NCBI GenBank assembly: GCA_018398765.1
Contig: JAHBMJ010001780.1
Span: 57,378-89,877 of the forward strand
Direction of reading: 5' to 3'
Length of the DNA: 32,500 bases
DNA from: Chromera velia
Lineage: Eukaryota; Sar; Chromeraceae
Below the pieces are notes generated by a model. The model worked only from the letters and a program-made list of their open reading frames with translations. It was not told the DNA's origin and made no database searches. Positions 19,939-28,037 of this stretch are shown here, piece by piece (positions within the stretch are counted from its first letter, which is position 1; each line of letters starts with the position of its first letter). The position numbers and the translations under genes were made by a program.

Positions 19939-22678
19939 ACGAAATGGAAGAAGGAAGGAATGCATGGGAATGCGGATCTTCTTTTCTCTCTCTGTATTGA
20001 GATTCTTCCAGACTCCCTTCGCAGTAAATTCTCCCATTGATACGTTCACAACCAGGAGGAGTTGCCTAGCTGGTTGTGATTGAATCAGGGGAAGGGGACA
20101 GGAGAAGGATGAATAAATCAATTCACAGCCAGACAGAAGGCCGAATAGAAGGAGGGAGAAGGAGACGCAGAGAAAATCTATCTCACCGCAAGCAGAAAGG
20201 ACTGCCCCTGTTTCAACGCGCATGTACCCAACCCCAGCTTCATTTAGTCTCTCTACCCCCCCTGCTTCCCTCTACCAATTGCAAAAGAAAACGAAAAGGT
20301 TGCTTTCACGTCTTCGTTTCGGCCATGAGAGACAACTGCACCCTTTGTGCTTCCCCCTTCGACCCAATCAAGTGTGACTATGAGCTCCCTCTCTCATTTC
20401 CTTCCCCTTGCATCCCTCTAGCTGGGAGGACTGCCAATCTGTCTGTCGCTTCGATTTTCTTCTGGGAATGCTGTCCAGTCAGTTCATCTATCCCTCCCTG
20501 CCTCCCTCACTACTCACTCACTCGCTCGCTCACTCCCTTACTCCCTCGCTCACTCCCTCACTCACTCACTCGCTCCCTCACTCACTCCCTCCCTCACTAC
20601 TCCCTCACTACTCCCTCCCTCATTCACTCCCTCCCTCCCTCCCTCCCTCCCTCACTCACTCCCTCACTCACTCACTCCGTCCCCCACCCCCTCCCTCCCT
20701 CACTCACTCATTCCCTCCCTCCCTCACTACTCCCTCCCTCACTCACCCAGGGTCCTTGGTTGGGGATCAGCCTGCAGTCACTCATAGTCAGTCGGTCAGT
20801 CAGTCAGTTTTATGCGCATATGTACTGCTGATCCATTTCTTCGATCTTGCATGCCTGTATCACTCAACTTTTATTCGTTCGTGTGTGGAGGCACGGAAGG
20901 GGGGCCGGAGGGAAGCTGGGGAAGGAAAGAGAAGTCGCGCCACGGAAATGATCCTGGAGAAGTGGCGGGAATCAATAGGAACGGAGGGAGGAAGCAAGGA
21001 ACAGCAGAGGAATCTTCGAAGGAAAGAGAAGAGAAAAGGACTCTGTGTCTGTGCGTGCATGTGTGTGGACATGTATTTTTACTTTCGGAGTAGAGACTAC
21101 CTATTGATATAAAAAAACAGAATCGTGCCCTCACCCCACGCTCCAATCTCTCGGCAAGGAAGGAAAACTGCTTCCTCCGGAGGCACAATTCGCGAAGCCC
21201 CTCTGGACGTCGGATGGATGGATGGATGGATGAAGGACTGTACAGACTGACTACTTGATCGGATGGATGGATGGATGGATGGATGGATGAAGGACTGTAC
21301 AGACTGACTACTTGATCGGATGGATGGATGGATGGATGGATGAAGGACTGTACAGACTGACTACTTGATCGGATGGATGGATGGATGGATGGATGGATGG
21401 ATGGATGGATGAAGGACTGTACAGACTGACTACTTGATCGGATGGTTGGATGACCGACAGACCCACCCATTCACTTGCCAGCTGGCTGTCTGACTTACCG
21501 AGTCACTTTACTGGCTTGAGTAACGTGTCAGTCTGTCTGTCTGTCTGGCTGGCTGGCTGACGTGTGTTTATCGAGTCCGAAGACCTCGGGTTCCAGCACT
21601 GCGGAGGCCAGCATTCTGAGCATCACGCAGAACACGCACATGACCACGGGGAGCACCCTGGAGATTTTGTGGAAGTACTTGTGCGTCATGTCCTTCGGCA
21701 ACGCAAGCATGGTCACCAATGAGAAAATGTCCTGAAGGCAGGCATGCGAGGGAGGAAGGCAAACAGACGCGACATTCGAGAACGTGTGTGTCTGTAGAGG
21801 CAGCTCATTCAGATCAGTGCGTCGACGCACGCACAGTGTCGCATCCTGATCCCTTTTACAGGGAGGGCACCACGCACCCTCTGATGCATGTTCTTTTTGT
21901 GGGGTGAATTGCTTCAACACATTCCCATATGGAGGCTATAGAGAGACAAAGTTGAAACGAGCCGTCGGTAGAGGTCCGCAGAGGTGAGGGATACAGAAAG
22001 GAGACGGGTACACGAACTCAGAACGACCGATAGATCAGGCAGAACAGGACCCTCCCCCTGTTGCACATGTAGACCTTCCAAACAAGCCAGGCAGAACCAG
22101 GAACAGAAGAGGAGCTTTGTGAGTGCCAAACCAAAGATTGTGCTCCAATCTTCGGCTGAACAACACATGGAAGAAAGGAACAACAGGGTGCTTCCTGCCC
22201 TCTCTTCTCATCTGAGCAGGTATGATTTTGGGCAAAGCAGAAGAGGAAGCAGCTGTGGTCCCACCTGATCCTGCAGAGAGGAGAAAAGGGAGAGGAAGAG
22301 GCACACAGACAGTCATTTTGGTTCCACAAGGGCAGCAGGGTGAGCAGACTGACACACACTGAAAGAGGAACAAAAGCAAAAAAGGAGCACACAGATGTGG
22401 ACCTATCTTTCGCTGTATGCCTTTTCGGTTGTTTGTACAGCGTATTCCACACTTTCTGCATTCAGCTGTACGTACTTCGATTCTCTGTATGGTCTCTGTG
22501 TGGAGCTTTGCAACAAACTGACAAGGTACCAAGTCGATCCATCCTCCTCCAAATCTTCTTCGTCCCCTTCCTCCTCGGGCGACGCCACAATATCCCTCTT
22601 TCGGGGAGGCTGATCGTGGACCAATGGTTGCACTACCCACTGCCCCTGCTGTGGGTAGTAAGGAATGTACTGTGTCAT
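17236..22678 (-). CDS. Polytopic membrane protein of an unnamed algal family, ten-exon model, about 412 aa
   Basis: Exons, 5' to 3' on the minus strand: 22678-22523, 22149-22075, 21731-21562, 20771-20747, 19839-19734, 19390-19275, 18715-18638, 18411-18352, 17975-17770 and 17482-17236. All junctions are GT-AG and in phase (1236 coding nt plus stop). The last six exons are strong; the first two are tentative. An optional in-phase 66-nt exon exists at 21200-21135. The N-terminus is acidic and probably cytosolic. Hydrophobic segments follow: VVMCVFCVMLRMLASAVL, LCLVVVPLQLIGTMV, VILNATALVFITEIDNMIYE, VSLFLTAFLIQGIMPFLCVY and LSLPLFLFGALVLAVVVGFF. The C-terminal tail is cytosolic-looking, with acidic runs and Cys-Gly-Cys. 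The N-A-x-A-L-x-F-I-x-E-I-D-x-M-I-Y segment resembles a motif I recall from uncharacterised membrane proteins of alveolates and stramenopiles. Function unknown; channel or transporter is only a guess. Confidence 0.7.
17484..17566. repeat. (CA)n(GA)n microsatellite abutting a splice acceptor
   Basis: On the sense (minus) strand this reads (CT)n(GT)n and runs directly into the acceptor TGTGCAG of the last exon of the membrane-protein gene. Confidence 0.9.
18536..18623. repeat. (CA)n(GA)n microsatellite
   Basis: Lies in the intron between exons 18715-18638 and 18411-18352, just downstream (sense direction) of the donor. Confidence 0.9.
18735..18779. repeat. (CAGA)n microsatellite near a splice acceptor
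   Basis: Sense strand (GTCT)n, about 20 nt before the acceptor CTTCCTGCAG of the exon at 18715-18638. Confidence 0.85.
19657..19712. repeat. (CAGA)n microsatellite
   Basis: Two CAGA tracts separated by CTATATCGTCTA, in the intron downstream of exon 19839-19734. Confidence 0.85.
19849..19940. repeat. (GAAA)n microsatellite abutting a splice acceptor
   Basis: Sense strand (CTTT)n followed directly by TACCTGCTGCAG and exon 19839-19734, so the array serves as the polypyrimidine tract. Confidence 0.9.
20502..20746. repeat. (CTCC/CTCA)n array next to a 25-nt exon
   Basis: About 245 bp of CTCC, CTCA and CTCG repeats in the intron immediately downstream (sense direction) of the 25-nt exon at 20771-20747. 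The donor GTGAGT is itself the first unit of the array. Confidence 0.88.
21212..21450 (+). repeat. Minisatellite with nested (GATG)n
   Basis: Four units, each (GATG)n followed by the constant stretch AAGGACTGTACAGACTGACT plus ACTTGATCG. The nested GATG counts are 5, 7, 6 and 10. The constant part is identical in all four units. It lies in an intron of the membrane-protein gene. Confidence 0.9.
21528..21561. repeat. (TCTG)n(GGCT)n tract at a splice donor
   Basis: Follows the exon ending at 21562. The sense-strand donor GTCAGC leads directly into CAGCCAGCCAGACAGACAGA. Confidence 0.75.
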
Positions 22679-23265
22679 TTCGCCAAGCTCTTCGACTTCG
22701 TTGGCTACTGGGAGAGCGGTCTCCACTGTGACAGTCCGACCTTCTTACTGGTTTGCTTTCTTGCTTCACTGAACACCTTTCCTGGTTTACGAGAGACGGC
22801 CAAAGTACTCACAGATCCTCAATCTCAGCCGGAGATCGATATTCAATCTCGTTATTGTTGCTGGTGAGGTGACTGGATCGTGATCTCACAGATCGAAGGC
22901 GGACGTATATATATACGTGTTGATCATTGTTGATCGAATCTTGCGGATATGGCAATATATGGCATTATATGGCAGGCCATGGCAGGCCATGGGGCGGCAT
23001 GCCATGCATGCATGCATGGCAGGCCGGTTCATGCATGCATGGGCCGGCAAATGCCGGCAACATGCATATGCTTTTTTTTTTTTTTTCCATTATTTTTGGC
23101 CCCCGCGGCCCGCGGCAGATGGGCCGCGTATGCATTGAATGCATGGTATGGGTCCGCATGGCCGGGCCCGCGCGCCGGGGGGCCATGCAGACACTCCGGG
23201 CATGCATGCACTCTGACAATTAACAACCACAGCTGTTAAATTACGGAAGTGCGCCAGCTGTCAGA
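22679..23265. promoter_or_regulatory. Divergent promoter spacer with a 16-bp palindrome and a palindromic GC/CATGCATG island
   Basis: Lies between the 5' ends of the minus-strand membrane-protein gene and the plus-strand ankyrin-caspase gene. ACGTATATATATACGT at 22903-22918 is a perfect palindrome and includes a TATA-like core. From 22950 to 23215 the DNA is built from self-complementary words: ATATGGCA, GGCCATGG, GCATGC, CATGCATG, GCCGGC, CCGCGG and GGGCCCGCGCGCC, with a T15 run in the middle. Promoter function is inferred from position only. Confidence 0.4.
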
Positions 23266-23607
23266 ATGGCTGAGAATGCCAAAAGCCCTGACTCAGTGGA
23301 TCTCGAGAGCGCCCAAAAGGGAGCCGTCGGAGGAGATTTCTTGACCCCTTTGATCGACGAACAAAGCTGTACTGTTGCTTTGCACTTGAGCAACGTATCA
23401 CAGGGCAACACTGCAACATGGACGCATCTACTGTCTCTGCTGAAGACTGGGGAGAACGTACACCCAACAATGGCGCACCAGACAGCGAGGGCTCATCGTT
23501 GGCCCGTGCCTTCTTCTACTCTGTGCGTCAAGGGGGTGTCAAGAAGGCCATGGATACCCTGGCAAGATTGGAAGAGAATCCCACTCAGTCGCATGGTTTC
23601 AAAATAG
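23266..23607 (+). other. Upstream overlapping reading frame (uORF or 5' exon) of the ankyrin-caspase gene
   Basis: A 113-codon frame (MAENAKSPDSVDLESAQKGA...) starts 152 nt before the main ATG and overlaps it in another frame. Its first 45 residues look like ordinary protein. I could not find a GT-AG pair that would join it in phase to the main frame. It is either a uORF that reduces translation of the main frame or a 5' exon with splice sites I missed. Confidence 0.35.
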
Positions 23608-25364
23608 CAACGTCAGGAATCGAGCCATTCCGCTTCCCCAATAGCAACCTGATAACAGGTGAATGGCCTTACTGTGTCTTTGAGGAAAGATACGGCGACA
23701 CCGCACTTCATTTGGCTGTCAGATACCGTCACGTCGAAATGGTAGAGGCTCTCTTGAAGACGGGTTACTTCTTCACGCACAGCCGTAACGACGAAAGCCA
23801 AAAAGCGTCTGACCTTTGTGTTGCAGAGGCAGAGGTGAAGCGTCCCTTCTCCCAAACAGGCGCCGAAAAATCCATTTTGAAGCTGCTTACAGAGCATGAA
23901 AGCCGACTGGCTCGGTGTGTGTTCCATCACAGAGCAGACTCCGGAGAGACCGGAAACCCGCCTTCACCCGAAGAAAACGATCTGCCATTGAAACTGCAGC
24001 TCTTCTACAGAGTGAGGGCGGGGGACGCTTCGGCAGTAGCTGAAGTATTAGAGTCGGGAGAGCTCGAGATGAGTAATGTAACTGCCGGGATTAAGCCTCA
24101 CCAGTTTCCTTCTGAGTATCCAGGGAACTTTCCTTACCTTGCATGGCCGTATTGTTCGTTTCCTTCGGAAGGGTTCGGTGACACCATCCTTACCATTGCC
24201 GTCAAACACCAAGACTTGGGAATGGTCAAGGCAATCAAAAAAGCAGTAGACCCATCTGTTTTCTCTGCCCTCTGTAAAGCGAAGAACGAAGCCGGCGTGA
24301 GTGCACAGGACGTAGCCTCCAACAAAGAGGGATACGAGGACCCTTGGACTGAACTTTTCGATCCCGTTGGGTCGAGTCTAACAGACCTCCGGTCAGGCTC
24401 TGTGTCCAGACTGAGGCTGAAACCTGCAGAAGCGTCTTCTTTGATTGCCAGAGAGGTTGGATGTGGAGGAGAGGGTTGCAATCCTGCTGGGTGGGGTGTC
24501 CCTTTGGATCCGGAGTTTGTGGAGAACTTGGTGAAAGTTACTGACGTGGAGACAGGCGGGATGTTTCCGTTTGCAAAGATCGAGAACATCTACCCGCCAT
24601 CTTTTTTTCGTGACACCCCTTTGCGTCTGGAGTCGTTCTTCGTTCCTCCCCCAGAGAGAAAACCCAAAACGATCTGGGTGCTCATCAACGGTCACAGCGA
24701 CCCTGAGCAGGTAGAATACTGTCAGGCCATGGTGGAAGAGTGGGGGGACAAGTTGGAAAGTAGGGGAGACAAGGTGTTGGACAGTCTGAATTGTCCGTCG
24801 AAGGTTGAAATCAAGAGAACACTGAGTAAGCTGATTACCGCAGCAGCAGCAGACAGAAGCGACATAGGAATCTTTGGTGTGTGTCACGGCAGTGAAGTCA
24901 CCGGGGCGTGGGTGGAGTTTGACCCTGAGCAGAAAGAAGTCGAATTCGGCGCTTGTGACTTTGTGGAGAGTGGACTTTTCAGTCCAAGCGGGGGCGTTTC
25001 AAGCGCGCAACAGTTGTTCTTTGTGTTTGACAGCTGCTTCAGCGCACTCATGGGCACTGAGTTGGTTCGCTTGGCAGGAAAACAACGGTGCGTTTCCCCC
25101 GTGTGCATCGTTGCGGCATCGGACGAAGCAGAGCGAAATTTTTCCGTTGGATTTGGCACACAAGCGCTCGCACGGCACCGAGCGCTAACGACAGAAAGCG
25201 TGGAATGTTTGAAGACAGCAATGGTTGATGAGGGCAGCTGCTTTCATATGACAGAGCAAGTTGGAGTGAATGATCCGGACTACAGAGGCATGTTCAATCC
25301 TTTCCACTTCCTTTTTGTCCCGCGTGCCGCTCTCTGTCATCGCAAAACCATCATTTGCTTATGA
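23418..25364 (+). CDS. Ankyrin-like repeats fused to a caspase-fold (C14/metacaspase-like) protease domain, 648 aa
   Basis: A single uninterrupted frame. The C-terminal part has the caspase-hemoglobinase order: strand TIWVLINGHSD (residues 418-428), a helix, strand DIGIFGVCHGSE with catalytic His490 in the His-Gly motif, strand FFVFDSCFSALMG with catalytic Cys540 in the D-S-C-x-S motif, then VCIVAASDEAE. Both catalytic residues are present. The N-terminal half has two homologous modules (about 28-116 and 191-277). Each is a helix pair (FFYSVRQGG / LFYRVRAGD), an insert with GI(E/K)PxxFP and WPYC, and an ankyrin signature (GDTALHLAVRYRHVEMVEALL / GDTILTIAVKHQDLGMVKAI). Ankyrin modules bind partner proteins; caspase-fold proteases act in regulated proteolysis or cell death. 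I infer a partner-gated cysteine protease of the cytosol; there is no signal peptide or membrane segment. Substrate specificity (Arg/Lys or Asp) cannot be read off. Confidence 0.82.
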   Translation: MDASTVSAEDWGERTPNNGAPDSEGSSLARAFFYSVRQGGVKKAMDTLARLEENPTQSHGFKIATSGIEPFRFPNSNLITGEWPYCVFEERYGDTALHLAVRYRHVEMVEALLKTGYFFTHSRNDESQKASDLCVAEAEVKRPFSQTGAEKSILKLLTEHESRLARCVFHHRADSGETGNPPSPEENDLPLKLQLFYRVRAGDASAVAEVLESGELEMSNVTAGIKPHQFPSEYPGNFPYLAWPYCSFPSEGFGDTILTIAVKHQDLGMVKAIKKAVDPSVFSALCKAKNEAGVSAQDVASNKEGYEDPWTELFDPVGSSLTDLRSGSVSRLRLKPAEASSLIAREVGCGGEGCNPAGWGVPLDPEFVENLVKVTDVETGGMFPFAKIENIYPPSFFRDTPLRLESFFVPPPERKPKTIWVLINGHSDPEQVEYCQAMVEEWGDKLESRGDKVLDSLNCPSKVEIKRTLSKLITAAAADRSDIGIFGVCHGSEVTGAWVEFDPEQKEVEFGACDFVESGLFSPSGGVSSAQQLFFVFDSCFSALMGTELVRLAGKQRCVSPVCIVAASDEAERNFSVGFGTQALARHRALTTESVECLKTAMVDEGSCFHMTEQVGVNDPDYRGMFNPFHFLFVPRAALCHRKTIICL

Positions 25365-25788
25365 CTGAATGATGAGTTATATTGATGACTACTAATATGT
25401 ATAGTCAATGTGACTCAATGATTGAAACTTCAAATTAAACTTGTTAATTTCAACTTTGAATCTAGCCTTGAACAAACCTTTAATTAACAATTCAAGTTCC
25501 TATGACAATTTAAATCACAAAATTCATTTTACCAATGATTTTCCTAGAATGATACAAATTTTTCAAAACACTAATAAATAATTATACCTATATATCACAC
25601 TATAAGCCAGACTACAAGTTTAGATACAAGTAATTTGAAGTAAATCCAGGGGACTTGAAAATCCCCATAAATTTGAACTCGTGGTAGATTTAGAAATTTT
25701 AGTGGGATTCATCATGGATCGAACCTACTTGGCTAAAATCTTCAAATTAAGTTAGATAAAATTCTAAATCTAGTTCTGAATGTCAGTG
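25365..25788. other. AT-rich spacer
   Basis: Strongly AT-rich, with no open frame of note. It probably contains the 3' UTR of the ankyrin-caspase gene. The gypsy element is inserted at its right end. No gene seen. Confidence 0.5.
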
Positions 25789-25793
25789 AATGG
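25789..25793 (+). repeat. Target-site duplication AATGG, left copy
   Basis: AATGG directly before the left LTR; the right copy is at 32021-32025, directly after the right LTR. Confidence 0.9.
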
Positions 25794-26051
25794 TGTTACG
25801 AACCTTTGGACCTAGGCTCGATTTGGTCTTTAGAGTAATACAGAGAATTAATAGCATTAAATACACACTGTAATACAAAGGCATGCACGTCTGCATCTCA
25901 GTCTTTGCAATACAGATTGATTGAGCCTATTGGAAGGACCGAGTCTTTCCTGATCGATAGAGAAGGCTCTTGTATGTCTGACAGATTCTTTGTATGTAGA
26001 ACTTGTGTGTGTGAGTTGATTCCTAAGTTCTAGAGAGCTTAAACTAGAACA
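25794..26051 (+). repeat. Left LTR of the gypsy element
   Basis: 258 bp from TGTTACGAACC to AACTAGAACA. Gap-free match to 31763-32020. Confidence 0.95.
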
Positions 26052-26052
26052 T

Positions 26053-26066
26053 TGGTCAGCAGAGCT
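26053..26066 (+). promoter_or_regulatory. Probable primer-binding site
   Basis: TTGGTCAGCAGAGC starts 1 nt after the left LTR. It resembles, but does not equal, the TGGTATCAGAGC site complementary to the 3' end of initiator tRNA-Met. Position supports the call; the tRNA is uncertain. Confidence 0.4.
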
Positions 26067-26313
26067 TTTAGTTGCGACCGGAGAAGACAAAATTCTCACA
26101 AAGGGCAGGTTGGGGTACAGGCTATCAGAGGCGGGGGAGAGTTCTTCACCATCGATCCCCTCTGTGCATCCTTAGGCAGAATCTCTCGACTTCAGTTCTG
26201 TTCCGTCTGTCGGCTCTCTGTTCTCGCCCACCCACAGTATCCAAGATTCCTCCAGCGAATTAGACTCAGTCCCATCCGATCCAGATTCTGAGCTACAACA
26301 GCAGTAAGCAGAC

Positions 26314-27259
26314 ATGGGGGATGCAGTCAGATTTGACAAGCTTGAACAGATTGGGAAGGTCAAGTGCTAGGGTCAAGCGAGTGACTACGGTCTTTATCCT
26401 AGGAAAAACAAACGGACAGGTCTGGTATGCCACCTTTAAGGCAAAGGCAGATGCGGGAAACCTAAATGTGAACGAGAAGAAACTGTTGCTGGTAGGTCAC
26501 TTTGAAGATCCTGACTTTATCCTGTGGTGGAATGAAAACTCCGCTTCCGCCACGACTTCAAATGAGGTTGACACCTTATTCTTGGAAGCGCATGGCAGCA
26601 CCGGTATAACACAGGCGCACGCCGTCTACGGCATGGCTGACGTGCAGCTGAATCTCGCAGATAACTATGATGCATTCGTTGAACGCTTCGTCGACGTCTA
26701 CATCCAGGCAAATCTAAATAGAAAAAGGAACGACAGAATCCGTTCCTTTATCAACGCGCTTTATCCCGAGCTCAGAGAAGAGCTGGAAATAGAACAGATC
26801 TACACCGATTGGGACCAATTGAAGAGGAGAGTCGGGTATCTCCATGCCAAGCAACAGAAGAAAGCAAGGGCTCGAATTGCGGGAGTGCAACAGAGAGACG
26901 AGAGAGATAAACTAGCCGAGTTGCGGAAACGGCTCGATCAGCAAGCTGCTCAGATCGCGGCTCTGAGAGGTCGCGGCCGTAGCCATGGGGGATTCACCGA
27001 CCGGGGGCGTGGTTGCGGTAGGGGTGGCTTCAGCTATTACCCCGTCTACCCGTCTCCTATGCATGGAGGCCATGCATTCTAAATCGGCGCGTACGGTCGA
27101 GGTGGCTTCAATGGCCACTTCAGAGGGGGGCATGGAGGTATGAGAGGAAGGGGAGGCCACTACCAACAGTATGGAGGCAACAACGGTTTCAATAATGGTC
27201 CCTCCCATTACTACACTTACAACCAGCCTGGCCACAAGGCCTCCAATTGTCCTGGGTAG
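26314..27259 (+). pseudogene. gag: gag of the gypsy element (frameshifted, stops, zinc knuckle lost)
   Basis: The likely start is ATG 26314 (MGDAVRFDKLEQIGKV), in a different frame from the rest, so a frameshift lies near 26365. The main frame (to TAA 27080-27082) has the capsid-like helical part (NYDAFVERFVDVYIQA, RIRSFINALYPELREELE), a coiled coil and a Gly/Arg-rich tail. After the TAA the frame continues Gly-rich to a CCHC zinc knuckle of spacing x2-x4-x4, in which the first two Cys positions are Tyr (both TGY to TAY by one G-to-A change). It then ends at TAG 27257-27259. Gag would package the RNA. This copy is non-functional. Confidence 0.8.
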
Positions 27260-27444
27260 GGAAACGACCCGGGTGGATTGGCGTAGAGGTTTCCCGGTCC
27301 ACCCAGCAGTTTGCGAAGCCTCGTTCCCTCCTGATTCCCCCGTGTATGCATGTAAAAAAGAAACATATAGACTGTGAGCGAGAGGACGACAATGAGAAAG
27401 GAAGAGTCCCGAAGTTGCAGGTTTCTCAGTCGCTTGTGTCCTTC

Positions 27445-27813
27445 CCTTCTCCAGCAGAGCATGCAGACAGACAGACCGGCTTTGAACAAGCGAATTCAGA
27501 GAAAATGGGGGCAGAGATGGCAGCAGTAAAGGTCGGTCCCAGGCCTTTCGTGACAATGTTGCTGTTTGGTAAGCCTGTGTCTGTCCTTATTAACACAGGA
27601 GCGGAAACTTCGTTCATTGATGTGAATATGACCTTGTATGCTGATTCAGATGTCGACAGGCCCACGGTGGGTCTGTCCGCAGTGGAACAGATGGGCGTGT
27701 TGGTGGTAGGGGAGATTACGGCCAAGTTTTCTCACCCTTCCCTACCTAAGAAAGTATTCCCACACCGCCTGACCGTCACAGAAGATTCGGGGTACGAAAC
27801 AGTCTTGGGGTAA
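27445..27813 (+). pseudogene. Retropepsin-like aspartic protease of the gypsy element, active site lost
   Basis: The segment VGPRPFVTMLLFGKPVSV leads into the active-site strand, where the D-T-G triad reads N-T-G (AAC at 27592-27594), followed by AETSFID. The single G-to-A change removes the catalytic Asp. The frame ends at TAA 27811-27813, within the conserved L-G-x-D-F-L segment that closes the fold. Proteolysis of the polyprotein would fail. Confidence 0.78.
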
Positions 27814-28037
27814 GACTTTTTGAAGCTGTTGGACCCTGAGTCAGTGGTACAGTACCACTATTAGTCTACTGTAAAGACCGTCTGGACGTTATGGACCTCC
27901 CCTCCTTTGAAGTCTGGTATGAAGATGGGAGGAAACCGATGTGTGTCTCCGCCTTCACGCACACGAAAGTCCCCAAAAGAGCGAGGGCTCTTATGCGTAT
28001 GTAGGTTGAGGGGACGGAAGGGGAGGAAACGGTCATT

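Noticed and set aside
20076-21112. Ser/Leu/Pro-rich plus-strand frames and His/Pro/Ser-rich minus frames
   Set aside because: Read through CTCC/CTCA and GATG arrays that lie in introns of the minus-strand gene.
23054-23107. Possible terminator (T15 after a GC palindrome)
   Set aside because: Intrinsic terminators are a bacterial feature; here the T run is part of a palindromic low-complexity island upstream of a gene.
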